The position numbers were made by a program, and so were the translations under genes. Positions 25,259 to 34,742 of a stretch of DNA of 64,000 nucleotides are shown here, piece by piece. Position 1 is the stretch's first letter. Each line of letters opens with the position of its first letter. This stretch comes from Ruegeria arenilitoris. Lineage in GTDB: Bacteria > Pseudomonadota > Alphaproteobacteria > Rhodobacterales > Rhodobacteraceae. The stretch lies in the NCBI RefSeq assembly GCF_013031355.1, contig NZ_WPZO01000004.1, positions 248,001-312,000 on the forward strand, read 5' to 3'. Below the pieces are notes generated by a model that saw only the letters and a program-made list of their open reading frames with translations, was not told the origin of the DNA and did not search any database.

Positions 25259-25498
25259 TCAGTCCTGCGGTCTGACCAAGCGGTTGATCAGCCGTTGCAC
25301 TGATGGGCCAAACAGCAGGATGACGGTGAAGGCGATGGGCCAGCTGAAGGCCCAGGACGCCATCCAGTCACCGAAGGTGTTGGGGCCAAATCCAATGGCT
25401 TTCACGGTCGCGATGCCGGTCACGATGCAGGACATCAGGCCGGACATGATCAGGCTGAACACGGCGCGGGCATAGCGGGCAGAAATCATTTTGGGCAT
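25259..25498 (-). CDS. DUF2798 small membrane protein
   Basis: A 79-residue protein with two transmembrane helices (about residues 9-32, AVFSLIMSGLMSCIVTGIATV, and 42-62, WAFSWPIAFTVILLFGPSVQ), the standard make-up of DUF2798. The start at 25498 (MPKMISARYARAVF) is preferred over an upstream ATG that adds 13 non-conserved residues. Role unknown. Lies between polA and the isomerase-like gene. Confidence 0.85.
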   Translation of the reverse strand: MPKMISARYARAVFSLIMSGLMSCIVTGIATVKAIGFGPNTFGDWMASWAFSWPIAFTVILLFGPSVQRLINRLVRPQD

Positions 25499-25551
25499 CC
25501 TGATGGTCGAGATGTTTCTGATGTGCTGTATTTTCAATCAAAAGGCCAGAG

Positions 25552-26307
25552 CTAGACCCGCATCCAGCCAAGACTGTCGGGCGTTCGGGGTGTTGAGGGC
25601 GTGTATTCGGCGCTGACCCAACCGGCATAGCCTGCGGCATCCATCGCGGTGAACAGGCGAGCGAAATCCGTCGGACCGCGTCCCGGTTCGCTGCGATCCG
25701 GGGCTGCACCGATCTGGGCGTGGGCGACCCGAGGGTGAAAACGATCCCAGATCGCCTGCGCATTGCCGTGGATCATATGGGCGTGGAAACTGTCAAATTG
25801 CAGGCCGACATTCGGGCGGTCCACCCGGTCCAATACCTGCGCCGCCAATTCATAGTCGTTCAGGAAGTAGCCGGGCTGCGACACCGGGTTAAGCGGCTCG
25901 ATCGTGAACTGCTGCTGCGGGGCGAAATCAGCGGCCCATTGTAGGTTGCGCACGAAGCTCTCCAACGCATCCGGCCCGGAGGCATAGCCGGACATGATGT
26001 GGATCAGCCCCGGCCTCAGGATATCGGCATAGCGCAGCACGCGGCGGATATCGGATTGGAACCGCGCCTCGCCGCCCGGAATGGCGGCATAGCCGGGCTC
26101 ACCCCCGGTGTAATTGGGCGGCGGGGCGTTGATCAGGACCAATTCCAAGCCGTTGGACAGCAGCGCACGGCGGGTTTCCTTGGCGGCCAGCTCATAGGGA
26201 AACAGAATCTCGACCGCTTTGAACCCGGCCTCGGCTGCTGCTTGAAAACGCTCAAGATAGGGAAGCTCGGTAAAGAGCAGGGAAATATTGGCGGCAAATC
26301 TGGGCAT
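25552..26307 (-). CDS. hyi: Hydroxypyruvate isomerase family protein
   Basis: A 251-residue TIM-barrel protein of the xylose-isomerase-like superfamily, Hyi/OtnI branch: RFAANISLLFTELPYLERF at the start, IHIMSGYA, FTIEPLNP (metal Glu), QFDSFHAHMI (metal Asp/His), HAQIGAAPDRSEPG and VSAEYTPS (second Glu). Members interconvert hydroxypyruvate and tartronate semialdehyde or the oxo-tetronate equivalents. It stands alone on the minus strand without other glyoxylate genes, so the exact substrate is open. Confidence 0.88.
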   Translation of the reverse strand: MPRFAANISLLFTELPYLERFQAAAEAGFKAVEILFPYELAAKETRRALLSNGLELVLINAPPPNYTGGEPGYAAIPGGEARFQSDIRRVLRYADILRPGLIHIMSGYASGPDALESFVRNLQWAADFAPQQQFTIEPLNPVSQPGYFLNDYELAAQVLDRVDRPNVGLQFDSFHAHMIHGNAQAIWDRFHPRVAHAQIGAAPDRSEPGRGPTDFARLFTAMDAAGYAGWVSAEYTPSTPRTPDSLGWMRV

Positions 26308-26474
26308 GGGCGGTCTCGGTCAGTTTCTGCGCGGAGATTAGCGGCGAGGCGTTTTCAGCGAAAGAGGATCAAAAACGACAGATTGTCGAAAATCGGCCAG
26401 AACGCCCCGCGCAAATCAGGGACGTTCCGAATAATACGGCGAATCATTTCAACGGCGCCGTGCCAACAGAAGGT

Positions 26475-27425
26475 ATGAACCCCATGGCAATGAGCCCTGA
26501 CCCCGCGCGCGGGAACACTCTCTCTGTGTCTGGTGGCGGCAATTCCGCCTTGTCCGGCAACGGCTTGGCGGTTGCCTCGATGCTGACATGGGCGGCCGGG
26601 TTTCCGGCGGCTGAGGTGTTGCTGCAGAGCTGGCCCCCGGTCGCGTTGTTTGCCGCGCGGCTGGCGGTGGCGGTGGTGGTCATGCTGCCGATCTGGTTCC
26701 TGATCGACGGGTCGGACCGCGTGTTGCGGGCGCGCTGGGGATATGCGCTGTTTGTTGGTGCAACGCTGGGTGCGGGCATGTTCCTGCTCATATTAGCGCA
26801 AAAGATGACCGATCCGGTGACTGTGGCGATCATCGCCTCATGCGCGCCGTTGTTCGCGACGCTGATTGAGCTGGCGACAGGAACACGGCGGTTGCGGTGG
26901 AACTTTGCCTTGGGCGTGATCGTTTCGATCATTGGCGGCGTGATCGCCACCAGCGCTGTGGCGCCGGCACAACTGGGGCTGGGGGCGGCTTGCGCCATCG
27001 TGTCTACCGGCTTGTTCTGCTGGGCGTGCATGGCGACCGCACGCGATTTTCCCGAGCTCAGTCAGACCGGGCGCAGCACTATTACCTTTACGGGCGCGCT
27101 GGTTTCGGCGCTATTTCTGTTCTTTATTGCCGGCCAAATGGGGATGGAGGTCATGCCAACCGCGCCGATCGACGTTCAGCAGATCGGAATGCTGGGGATC
27201 TACGCGCTGGTGGCGATGGGCGTGAGCCAGGTTCTGTTCATCTCATCCGTCGGACGGCTGGGTGTGGCGCTGGCCTCGTTCCACATCAACATCGCGCCGT
27301 TTTACGTGATGCTGATCATGCTGGTGCTGGGGGAGGAATGGAACTGGACCCGCGCGCTGGGCGCGGGCATCGTGGCGATGGCGGTTGTGCTGGCGCAGGA
27401 CCGGAAGGTTGCGCAGTCTGCTTAA
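26475..27425 (+). CDS. DMT-superfamily (EamA) permease
   Basis: About 316 residues with ten membrane spans in two EamA repeats. The first helix is GNGLAVASMLTWAAGFPAAEVLL, and the last repeat ends VMLIMLVLGEEWNWTRALGAGIVAMAVVLAQDR, whose LGEEW is the repeat-2 signature. It is a presumed metabolite exporter or importer. The start is uncertain: ATG at 26475, 26484 or 26490, with AGAAGG at 26468-26473 fitting 26484 best. Convergent with the DUF1285 gene, whose stop overlaps. Confidence 0.86.
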   Translation: MNPMAMSPDPARGNTLSVSGGGNSALSGNGLAVASMLTWAAGFPAAEVLLQSWPPVALFAARLAVAVVVMLPIWFLIDGSDRVLRARWGYALFVGATLGAGMFLLILAQKMTDPVTVAIIASCAPLFATLIELATGTRRLRWNFALGVIVSIIGGVIATSAVAPAQLGLGAACAIVSTGLFCWACMATARDFPELSQTGRSTITFTGALVSALFLFFIAGQMGMEVMPTAPIDVQQIGMLGIYALVAMGVSQVLFISSVGRLGVALASFHINIAPFYVMLIMLVLGEEWNWTRALGAGIVAMAVVLAQDRKVAQSA

Positions 27426-28012
27426 TCGGGCAGGTCGTCTGACTTGATCAGGGGGAAAAACTGCCCCCCGGACCAGACACCGAACCAGTCGCCACTGTGT
27501 TCGGCGATGTCCACGAGGCGATAGAAGCTCTTGCGGTCGATCCGTGCCTCAAGGTTCGCGCGAACCAATATGTAGGGTGATGGCTCACCTGTTTCGGGAT
27601 CGATGACAATGCGGATCGGATGGTCCGGCCCGGCCACCGCTGTGTCGCCGACATGGGTGGTGAAGCTCAGGTTTTGCGCCTCACCTTCGCCCTCGATCTC
27701 GAAATCGACGGCCACAAAGGGGGCATCCTCGACCGTGATTCCCACCTTTTCGACCGGAGTCACCAGATAGTATTTCCCGTCTTCTTTCTTAAGAATTGAG
27801 GAAAAAAGCTTCACAAGCTCGAACCGGTTGATGGGCGAGCCTAAATAACTCCAAGTACCATCTTTTGCGATCCGGATGTCCAGATCGCCGCAAAACGGAG
27901 GATTCCACAGGTGAACGGGGGGCAATCCCTTGGTTTTGGTCGCTTTGACTGATGCAGCCAGGCCATCAGGTGAAGGTGTCACAGGTTTTTGTCCGCTCAT
28001 TGCTTTTGCCAT
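27422..28012 (-). CDS. DUF1285 family protein
   Basis: A 196-residue cytosolic DUF1285 protein: LWNPPFCGDLDIRIAKDGTWSYLGSPINR is the family hallmark, followed by LVKLFSSILKKEDGKYYLVTPVEKVGITVEDAPFVAV. Two small PH-like/beta domains are expected from known structures; activity unknown. It diverges from the MoxR operon with 52 nt between starts, so the two could share a control region, as is frequent for this gene pair. Confidence 0.9.
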   Translation of the reverse strand: MAKAMSGQKPVTPSPDGLAASVKATKTKGLPPVHLWNPPFCGDLDIRIAKDGTWSYLGSPINRFELVKLFSSILKKEDGKYYLVTPVEKVGITVEDAPFVAVDFEIEGEGEAQNLSFTTHVGDTAVAGPDHPIRIVIDPETGEPSPYILVRANLEARIDRKSFYRLVDIAEHSGDWFGVWSGGQFFPLIKSDDLPD

Positions 28013-28064
28013 TTCCTCTCAGCGCGATACACTCAACTTATAATAGTCCACGGAAGGGAAAGTC

Positions 28065-29072
28065 ATGACCGAACCTGCCGACCTCGTGTCCGAGATCGAA
28101 GCGCTGGAAAATAAGCTGCAAGAGGCCAAGTCCTCGATCACCCGCCGCTTTATCGGGCAGGAAAGGGTCGTGGATTTGACCCTGACCGCGTTATTGTGCG
28201 GTGGTCACGCGTTGTTGATCGGTCTGCCAGGTCTGGGTAAGACGCGACTGGTCGAGACGTTGTCGACCGTGATGGGCCTGCACGGCAACCGTATCCAGTT
28301 CACGCCGGATCTGATGCCCGCGGATATTCTGGGGTCCGAGGTTCTGGACACCGCCGATGACGGCAGCCGCCATTTTCGGTTCATTTCCGGCCCGATATTC
28401 TGTCAGCTGCTGATGGCGGATGAGATCAACCGCGCCAGCCCGCGAACGCAATCGGCGCTGCTGCAGGCGATGCAGGAACGAACCGTGACCGTGGCGGGCG
28501 AGGATCGGTCGTTGGGTGAACCCTTCCATGTTCTCGCCACGCAGAACCCGATTGAGCAAGAGGGCACGTATCCGCTGCCCGAGGCGCAGCTGGACCGTTT
28601 TCTGGTGCAGATCGACGTGGACTACCCGGATCGTCAGACCGAGCGCGATATCCTGTTGGCGACCACAGGCGTCGAAGAAGATGACGCGCATGAGATTTTC
28701 ACCAAAGAGGAACTGTTGGCCGCACAGGTCTTGCTGCGACGGATGCCGGTAGGAGATTCGGTTGTTGAACTGATCCTCGATCTGGTCCGCGCTTTCCGTC
28801 CCGAAGAGGCGGGCGTGTCCGAACGCGTGGCCGAAACCGTGGCCTGGGGCCCCGGTCCCCGCGCGGCGCAGGCGCTGATGATGACGGTGCGGGCACGGGC
28901 GATGCTGCAAGGACGGCTGGCGCCCAATGCCGAGGACGTGCTGGACATGGCCCGTCCGGTGCTCAGCCACCGGATGGCGCTGAACTTCGCGGCACGGGCG
29001 CGTGGTGACAGCTTGGCCGATCTGATCGACTCGACCGCGGCCGGTCTGATCCGAACCGAGGCTGCGGCGTGA
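28065..29072 (+). CDS. MoxR-family AAA+ ATPase
   Basis: A 335-residue AAA+ chaperone-like ATPase. Walker A GLPGLGKTRLVET (about residues 52-64), Walker B/sensor LLMADEINRASPRTQSALLQAMQER, 'LATQNPIEQEGTYPLPEAQLDRFL' (sensor 1 and Arg finger), and the C-terminal lid. MoxR ATPases act with vWA/DUF58 proteins to mature or insert metal cofactors or respond to envelope stress. It heads a four-gene unit and overlaps DUF58 by 4 nt. Confidence 0.93.
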   Translation: MTEPADLVSEIEALENKLQEAKSSITRRFIGQERVVDLTLTALLCGGHALLIGLPGLGKTRLVETLSTVMGLHGNRIQFTPDLMPADILGSEVLDTADDGSRHFRFISGPIFCQLLMADEINRASPRTQSALLQAMQERTVTVAGEDRSLGEPFHVLATQNPIEQEGTYPLPEAQLDRFLVQIDVDYPDRQTERDILLATTGVEEDDAHEIFTKEELLAAQVLLRRMPVGDSVVELILDLVRAFRPEEAGVSERVAETVAWGPGPRAAQALMMTVRARAMLQGRLAPNAEDVLDMARPVLSHRMALNFAARARGDSLADLIDSTAAGLIRTEAAA

Positions 29073-29944
29073 ATGCCGCGCTGACCCTTCGCGAAAGATC
29101 CGAGGCCGAGGCGTCCCGGCTACCGCCCCTTTTGGCGCGGGCCGAACATCTGGCCGGAACCGTGCTGCTGGGCGATCATGGGCGCAGACGCTCGGGGCTT
29201 GGTGACGATTTCTGGCAATACCGCCCGGCGCAGATCGGTGACAGCCGCCGGATGATCGACCACAGGCGCTCGGCGCGCGGGGATCAGCAGTTTGTACGCG
29301 AACGCGAATGGCAGATTGCGCAGTCGGTGATGCTTTGGGTGGATCAGGGGGCGTCGATGCGGTTTGCGTCCGACAAGTCTCTGCCCACCAAAGCCGACCG
29401 CGCGCGGCTGCTGGGCCTGTCCACGGCGATCCTTCTGGTGCGCGGCGGCGAGCGGGTCGGCCTGACCGGAACCACCTTGCCACCACGGCGCGGCAATGCG
29501 CAGGTCATCCGTCTGGCACAAGCTTGGTCCGAGGATTCCGCCTCAGATTATACCCCGCCAGAACACCGCGCGATGATCCCACATGCCCGCGCCGTGTTCA
29601 TATCCGATTTCCTTGGCCCCTTGGACGAGGTCGAGCTGGCTCTGACCAAAGCCGCCGACCGCGGGGTGCGGGGCGTTTTGCTGCAGGTCCTTGATCCGGG
29701 CGAAGAGACCTTCCCCTATCGCGGTCGGACGATCTTTGAAAGCGTCGGCGGCTCGGTCCGGCATGAAACGCTCAAGGCTGGGGACCTGCGCGACCGCTAT
29801 CTGGAGCGCCTTGCGAAACGCAAAGATGCGCTGACACAACTGTGTCGTGCGACGGGCTGGCAGCTGGGCCTGCACCATACCGGTGACAGCGCGCAAGCAG
29901 CTTTGTTGTGGCTCTACCGGGCCTTGGATGGGGGAACGCGATGA
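29069..29944 (+). CDS. DUF58 domain protein (MoxR partner)
   Basis: A 291-residue DUF58 protein. The family segment is GRRRSGLGDDFWQYRPAQIGDSRRMIDHRRSARGDQQFVRERE, where 'DxRxIDW' usually reads DSRRMIDHRRSA, followed by a vWA-like core (MLWVDQGASM with a reduced metal site, FISDFLGPLDEVE). Such proteins bind MoxR and a vWA membrane partner. It overlaps the MoxR gene and the next gene by 4 nt each, so all three should be made in fixed ratio. Confidence 0.9.
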   Translation: MNAALTLRERSEAEASRLPPLLARAEHLAGTVLLGDHGRRRSGLGDDFWQYRPAQIGDSRRMIDHRRSARGDQQFVREREWQIAQSVMLWVDQGASMRFASDKSLPTKADRARLLGLSTAILLVRGGERVGLTGTTLPPRRGNAQVIRLAQAWSEDSASDYTPPEHRAMIPHARAVFISDFLGPLDEVELALTKAADRGVRGVLLQVLDPGEETFPYRGRTIFESVGGSVRHETLKAGDLRDRYLERLAKRKDALTQLCRATGWQLGLHHTGDSAQAALLWLYRALDGGTR

Positions 29945-32703
29945 CGGTTCTGGCGGGCATCGGCTTTACCGCCCCATGGGTGCTGCTGGGTCTGCTGACC
30001 TTGCCGATCCTGTGGCTGATCCTGCGCGCGGTGCCGCCCGCACCGATGCGCCGTCTGTTCCCGGCGGTGACGCTGCTGTTGGGGCTGAAGGATGACGAAA
30101 GCGTCTCGGACCGTACCCCATGGTGGTTGATGCTGCTGCGGATGCTGGCTGCGGCGGCGATCATCATCGGGCTGGCCGGTCCGGTTCTGAACCCTTCGAG
30201 GGATGAGACCGGGACGGGGCCGCTCTTGCTGGTGCTGGATGCCAGTTGGGCGGGGGCAACGCGGTGGTCTTCGACGCTGGATCAGATCGACGTGCAACTG
30301 TCCGAGGCCGGGCGGGCGGGGCGCACCGTGGCCATCCTGCGCCTGACCGAACCCGAAGTGCCGGTGTTTCAGGCGGCCGAGGCATGGCGCGGACGCCTGC
30401 CGGGCCTGACGCCAACCCCGTGGCAACCGACAGAAACTCAGATCGATCAGGCGCTGGCCGCGCTGGGTCAACTGGACGGAGGGTTTGATACCCATTGGTT
30501 CAGCGACCGTCTGGCCTATGACGGCCATGACCGGGTTCTGGCGGCGCTGCAGGCGCGGGGCGCGGTGACGGTGTATCAATCCGCGGCACCCGTGGTTGCG
30601 ATTTTGCCTGCTGCCTATCAGGATGGTGTGATTCAGCTGACCGCCCAACGCGCGGCGCCGGGGCCCGCCGACCGCATTACCGTGCTGGCGCAAGGCCGCG
30701 ATCCGGCGGGTGCGATGCGTATTCTGCAATCCGCCGAGATGGAATTCCCCAGCGGAGAAACCCTGGCGCAGGTGGATCTGGCCCTGCCATCCGAGCTGCG
30801 CGCCCGGATCACTCGGTTCGAAATTCAAGGCCAGCGCTCTGCCGGAGCGGTGACGCTGACCGATGACAGCCTGCGTCGGCGCGAGGTCGCTCTGATCGCT
30901 GGAACCCTGAACCGCGAAGGGCTGGAGCTGCTCTCGCCCCTGCATTACCTGACGCAGGTTCTGAAACCTACGGCGGATTTCGTCGAAGGCGGGTTGCTTG
31001 AGGTTCTGCCCGCCAACCCGGATGTGATCGTTTTGGCCGATGTGGCGAAACTGTCCGACGGTGAACAGGCCGCGCTGGTCGAATGGGTGGAACAGGGCGG
31101 GTTGCTGCTGCGTTTTGCCGGGCCGCGCATGGCCGCCAGTGATATGGGCCGAGACGCTGAGGATACGCTACTGCCCGTTCGCCTGCGCAGCGGTGGCCGA
31201 TCGGTCGGCGGCGCGATGAGCTGGGGTGAGGCCAAGGGGCTGGCACCTTTCCCGGAAAACTCGCCTTTCTACGGTTTGCAGGTGCCGGGTGATGTCACGG
31301 TCACCACGCAGGTTATGGCACAACCAGACCCTAATCTGGCGGATCGTGTGATCGCCTCACTGTCGGACGGCACGCCTCTTGTCACGCGCAAAGCGCTGGG
31401 GCTGGGGCAGGTGGTGCTGTTCCACGTGACTGCGGATGCGGAATGGTCCAGCCTGCCGCTGTCTGGCCTGTTTGTTGAGATGTTGGATCGTCTGGCCGTG
31501 GCTTCAGCGGCCAAATCCCGGCAGGAGGCTCAGTTGCAGGGCACTACGTGGGAGCCGATCCAGGTCATGGATGGCTTTGGAACCTTGTCGGATGCAGGTA
31601 ACCTTGCCGGGGTGGAAGGCACCGAGTTGGTTTCGGGCACTATCGGTCCGGACTTGCAGCCTGGCCTCTATGAAAGCGGCAAGCAGAAGCTGGCGTTGAA
31701 TGTCCTGTCGGAGGACGCGGTGCTGTCACCGGTGACCTGGCCCTCGGATGTGCCGATCAAGGGGCAGGAAGTGACCAATGAGACGCCGATCGGAGGCATC
31801 CTGCTCAGCCTTGCGCTGCTGCTGCTGACCGTGGACGTGATCGCCTCGCTGGCCTTGTCGGGCCGCCTGGGTCTGGCCAAAGCGGCAGCGGTTGCGCTGG
31901 GTGCGGTGCTACTGGTGCCCGAGGCGCAGGCGCAGACGCCCGAAGAGACCGAGTTCGCCCTGAACGCCACACAGGAACTGGTGCTGGCCCATGTGCTGAC
32001 CGGCAACGCGCAGGTCGACGATGTGGCGGGCGCGGGGATGCGCGGCCTGTCGCAAACGCTGTTTTACCGTACTTCGGTGGAGCCGATCGAACCCATTGGT
32101 GTGGATCTGGAGCGTGATGAGCTGGCCTTTTTCCCGCTGCTCTACTGGCCGATCACACCGGATCAGCCGCAGCCCTCGGTTGAGGCCTATGCCAAGCTCA
32201 ACGCCTATCTGCGCTCGGGCGGCATGATCTTGTTCGACACGCGGGATGCGGATGTGGCGCGGTTCGGCGCTGCCAGCCCAAATGGCCGCAAGCTGCAACA
32301 ACTGGCCGGGCCGCTGAATATTCCTTCGTTAGAGCCTGTTCCCCGCGACCACGTGCTGACCCGCGCGTTCTATCTGCTGCAGGATTTCCCGGGCCGTTAC
32401 GCGGGCACTGAGGTCTGGGTCGAAGCCGCTCCGTTGGATGCGGAACAGATCGAAGGGATGCCCTTCCGCAATCTCAATGACAATGTGACCCCGGTGGTGA
32501 TCGGCGGCAACGACTGGGCTTCGGCCTGGGCGGTGGACCGCAACGGGCAGGCGCTGTTGCCGGTGGGGCGTGGTTACGCGGGTGAACGTCAGCGCGAGCT
32601 GGCCAATCGCTTTGGCGTCAATCTGGTGATGCATGTGCTGACCGGGAATTACAAATCCGATCAGGTGCACGTGCCTGCGCTTTTGGACAGGTTGGGACAA
32701 TGA
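29941..32703 (+). CDS. BatA/DUF4159 membrane protein
   Basis: A 920-residue inner-membrane protein. Residues 1-80 form the two-helix BatA (aerotolerance) N-terminal domain (FTAPWVLLGLLTLPILWLILRAVPPAPMRRLFPA). Residues 85-600 hold a vWA-like and a GATase-like region ('VIVLADVAKLSDGEQAALVEWVEQGG'). Another helix pair lies at 615-665. The C-terminal DUF4159 domain (about 695-915) contains DELAFFPLLYWPI and GGMILFDTRDAD. The ATG at 29941 overlaps the DUF58 stop. It is the membrane platform of the MoxR/DUF58 system; cargo unknown. Confidence 0.9.
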   Translation: MTVLAGIGFTAPWVLLGLLTLPILWLILRAVPPAPMRRLFPAVTLLLGLKDDESVSDRTPWWLMLLRMLAAAAIIIGLAGPVLNPSRDETGTGPLLLVLDASWAGATRWSSTLDQIDVQLSEAGRAGRTVAILRLTEPEVPVFQAAEAWRGRLPGLTPTPWQPTETQIDQALAALGQLDGGFDTHWFSDRLAYDGHDRVLAALQARGAVTVYQSAAPVVAILPAAYQDGVIQLTAQRAAPGPADRITVLAQGRDPAGAMRILQSAEMEFPSGETLAQVDLALPSELRARITRFEIQGQRSAGAVTLTDDSLRRREVALIAGTLNREGLELLSPLHYLTQVLKPTADFVEGGLLEVLPANPDVIVLADVAKLSDGEQAALVEWVEQGGLLLRFAGPRMAASDMGRDAEDTLLPVRLRSGGRSVGGAMSWGEAKGLAPFPENSPFYGLQVPGDVTVTTQVMAQPDPNLADRVIASLSDGTPLVTRKALGLGQVVLFHVTADAEWSSLPLSGLFVEMLDRLAVASAAKSRQEAQLQGTTWEPIQVMDGFGTLSDAGNLAGVEGTELVSGTIGPDLQPGLYESGKQKLALNVLSEDAVLSPVTWPSDVPIKGQEVTNETPIGGILLSLALLLLTVDVIASLALSGRLGLAKAAAVALGAVLLVPEAQAQTPEETEFALNATQELVLAHVLTGNAQVDDVAGAGMRGLSQTLFYRTSVEPIEPIGVDLERDELAFFPLLYWPITPDQPQPSVEAYAKLNAYLRSGGMILFDTRDADVARFGAASPNGRKLQQLAGPLNIPSLEPVPRDHVLTRAFYLLQDFPGRYAGTEVWVEAAPLDAEQIEGMPFRNLNDNVTPVVIGGNDWASAWAVDRNGQALLPVGRGYAGERQRELANRFGVNLVMHVLTGNYKSDQVHVPALLDRLGQ

Positions 32704-34742
32704 CCGGAACCGTCATATTCGATCCGCTGATCCCGTGGCCGGTTCTGGCTATCGTTGCCGTAATTGCGGTTACGGGTGTCATTCTGGCCCTGTGGCGCGG
32801 CCTGTCCGGCTGGGCCTTGCGCGGGTTGGCGGCCTTGGTGGTGATCGCTGCGCTGGCGGGGCCGGTCTATCAGGTCGAAGACCGCGCGCCGCTGACCGAC
32901 ATCGTGCTGATGATCGAGGATGAAAGCGCCAGCCAGACCCTTTCGGACCGGGCCGAGCAGACCGCGCTAGCGGCTGAAGAACTGGCCGTCGAGATCGAAT
33001 CCCGCGACAATACCGAACTGCGCCGGATCAGGGTGGGTGATGGTAACGGTGACGAAGGCACGCAAGTGATGGCCGCGCTGAACGAGGCGCTGGCCGAGGA
33101 ACCGCGCGCCCGGATCGCCGGTATCCTGGTGGTGTCGGACGGCATCGTGCATGACGTCGATCAGGCCCCGGACCTCCCCGCGCCGTTGCACTTGCTGCAG
33201 ACCGGGCGCGACAGCGACTGGGATCGCCGCCTGATCGTTCGCAACGCCCCCGCCTTTGCCATCATTGGTGAGCCCGTGACCCTGACCCTGCGGATCGAGG
33301 ACAGCGGGGCCGTGCCTGCTGGGGCCGTGACCGCGCCGCTGGAGCTCTCGGTCGACGGAGCCGAGCCCGAGCAGTTGAATATCCCCATCGGCATTGATGT
33401 CGAACTGCCGATCACGCTGCTCCATGGCGGCCGCAACGTCATCCAGTTCACGGTGCCGCAGGCCGAGGGCGAACTGACCGACCGCAACAACACCGCGCTG
33501 ATCCAGATGAACGGCGTGCGCGACCGGCTGCGGGTGCTGCTGGTCTCGGGCGAGCCGCATCCAGGCGGGCGAACATGGCGCAACCTGTTGAAATCCGACA
33601 GTTCAGTCGATCTGGTGCATTTCACCATCTTGCGCCCGCCCGAGAAACAGGATGGCGTGCCGGTGGACGAACTTTCGCTGATCGCCTTCCCGACGCGCGA
33701 GCTGTTTCTGGAAAAGATCAACGATTTCGATCTGATCATCTTCGACCGCTACAAGCGCCGCGGCATCCTGCCTGCGATCTATCTGGACAACGTCACCAAC
33801 TATATCAACGAAGGTGGCGCGGTGCTGATTGCCGCTGGGCCGGATTTCGCCAGCGCCGACAGTATCTTCCGCTCACCGCTGGCGCCGATTCTGCCAGCGC
33901 AGCCGACCGCGCGGGTAATTGAGGAACGCTTTGTGCCCATGGTTACCGATCTCGGCCATCGTCACCCGGTGACCACCAATCTGGGTGATTCCGAGGATTG
34001 GGGCGCGTGGCTGCGCCAGATCGACGTGAACCACCGCACCGGTGAGCTGTTGATGACCGGTGTGGATGAACGCCCGCTGCTGGTGTTGGACCGTGTGGGC
34101 GAAGGGCGCGTGGCGCTGCTGGCCTCGGACCACGCCTGGCTATGGAGCCGGGGGTTCGAAGGTGGCGGCCCGCAGCTGGAACTGCTGCGTCGCCTGGCCC
34201 ATTGGATGATGAAAGAGCCAGAGCTGGAGGAAGAAGCCCTCTGGGCCGAGGCCAACGGGCAGGTCATGCGCATCATCCGCCAGACTTTGGAGGATGAGGT
34301 CGGACCTGTGACCATCACCCGCCCCAACGGTGAAACGCTTGAGATCACGCTGGACGAAGTGTCTCCGGGCCGGTTCGAGGCGCTGTATTATGGCCCCGAG
34401 ATCGGCCTCTATCGCCTGCAAGAAGGTGAGCAGATGGCGGTGATCGGTCTCGGTCCTGCCGCGCCGAAGGAATTCGAGCGCACCATTGCCACCAGCGAGT
34501 TTCTGGACCCCGTGCTGGACGAGTTACGCGGCGGCGCGATGCGGTTGGAGGACGGATTGCCTTCGATCCGCAATGTGCGTGCCGGGCGTCCGGCCTCGGG
34601 GCGCGGTTGGATTGGCCTGACCCCGCGCAATGCCTATGAGACACGCGACGTCACACAGGCCGGCCTGCTGCCGCCGTGGCTGGTCCTGGTCCTGGCCGGA
34701 GGGTTCCTGCTTGCTGGCTGGTTGCGCGAAGGGCGGCGCTGA
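32700..34742 (+). CDS. Membrane protein with glutamine-amidotransferase-like domain (MoxR operon)
   Basis: A 680-residue protein with two N-terminal membrane helices (about residues 12-60), a vWA-like periplasmic segment ('RIAGILVVSDGIVHDVDQAP'), a class I glutamine-amidotransferase-like domain (about 270-410; RLRVLLVSGEPHPGGRTWRNLL, GGAVLIAAGPDF) without an evident catalytic Cys, and a C-terminal helix (LLPPWLVLVLAGGFLLAGWL). It overlaps the BatA/DUF4159 gene by 4 nt. With those partners it probably forms a stress-related membrane complex. Function is inferred from association. Confidence 0.88.
   Translation: MTGTVIFDPLIPWPVLAIVAVIAVTGVILALWRGLSGWALRGLAALVVIAALAGPVYQVEDRAPLTDIVLMIEDESASQTLSDRAEQTALAAEELAVEIESRDNTELRRIRVGDGNGDEGTQVMAALNEALAEEPRARIAGILVVSDGIVHDVDQAPDLPAPLHLLQTGRDSDWDRRLIVRNAPAFAIIGEPVTLTLRIEDSGAVPAGAVTAPLELSVDGAEPEQLNIPIGIDVELPITLLHGGRNVIQFTVPQAEGELTDRNNTALIQMNGVRDRLRVLLVSGEPHPGGRTWRNLLKSDSSVDLVHFTILRPPEKQDGVPVDELSLIAFPTRELFLEKINDFDLIIFDRYKRRGILPAIYLDNVTNYINEGGAVLIAAGPDFASADSIFRSPLAPILPAQPTARVIEERFVPMVTDLGHRHPVTTNLGDSEDWGAWLRQIDVNHRTGELLMTGVDERPLLVLDRVGEGRVALLASDHAWLWSRGFEGGGPQLELLRRLAHWMMKEPELEEEALWAEANGQVMRIIRQTLEDEVGPVTITRPNGETLEITLDEVSPGRFEALYYGPEIGLYRLQEGEQMAVIGLGPAAPKEFERTIATSEFLDPVLDELRGGAMRLEDGLPSIRNVRAGRPASGRGWIGLTPRNAYETRDVTQAGLLPPWLVLVLAGGFLLAGWLREGRR

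Noticed and set aside
26308-26474. Regulatory element between the isomerase-like gene and the DMT permease gene
   Set aside because: I see no strong repeat, hairpin or recognisable promoter in these 167 nt.
28191-29486. 431-codon minus-strand frame opposite the MoxR and DUF58 genes
   Set aside because: Covers conserved Walker motifs in antisense and has no family features.
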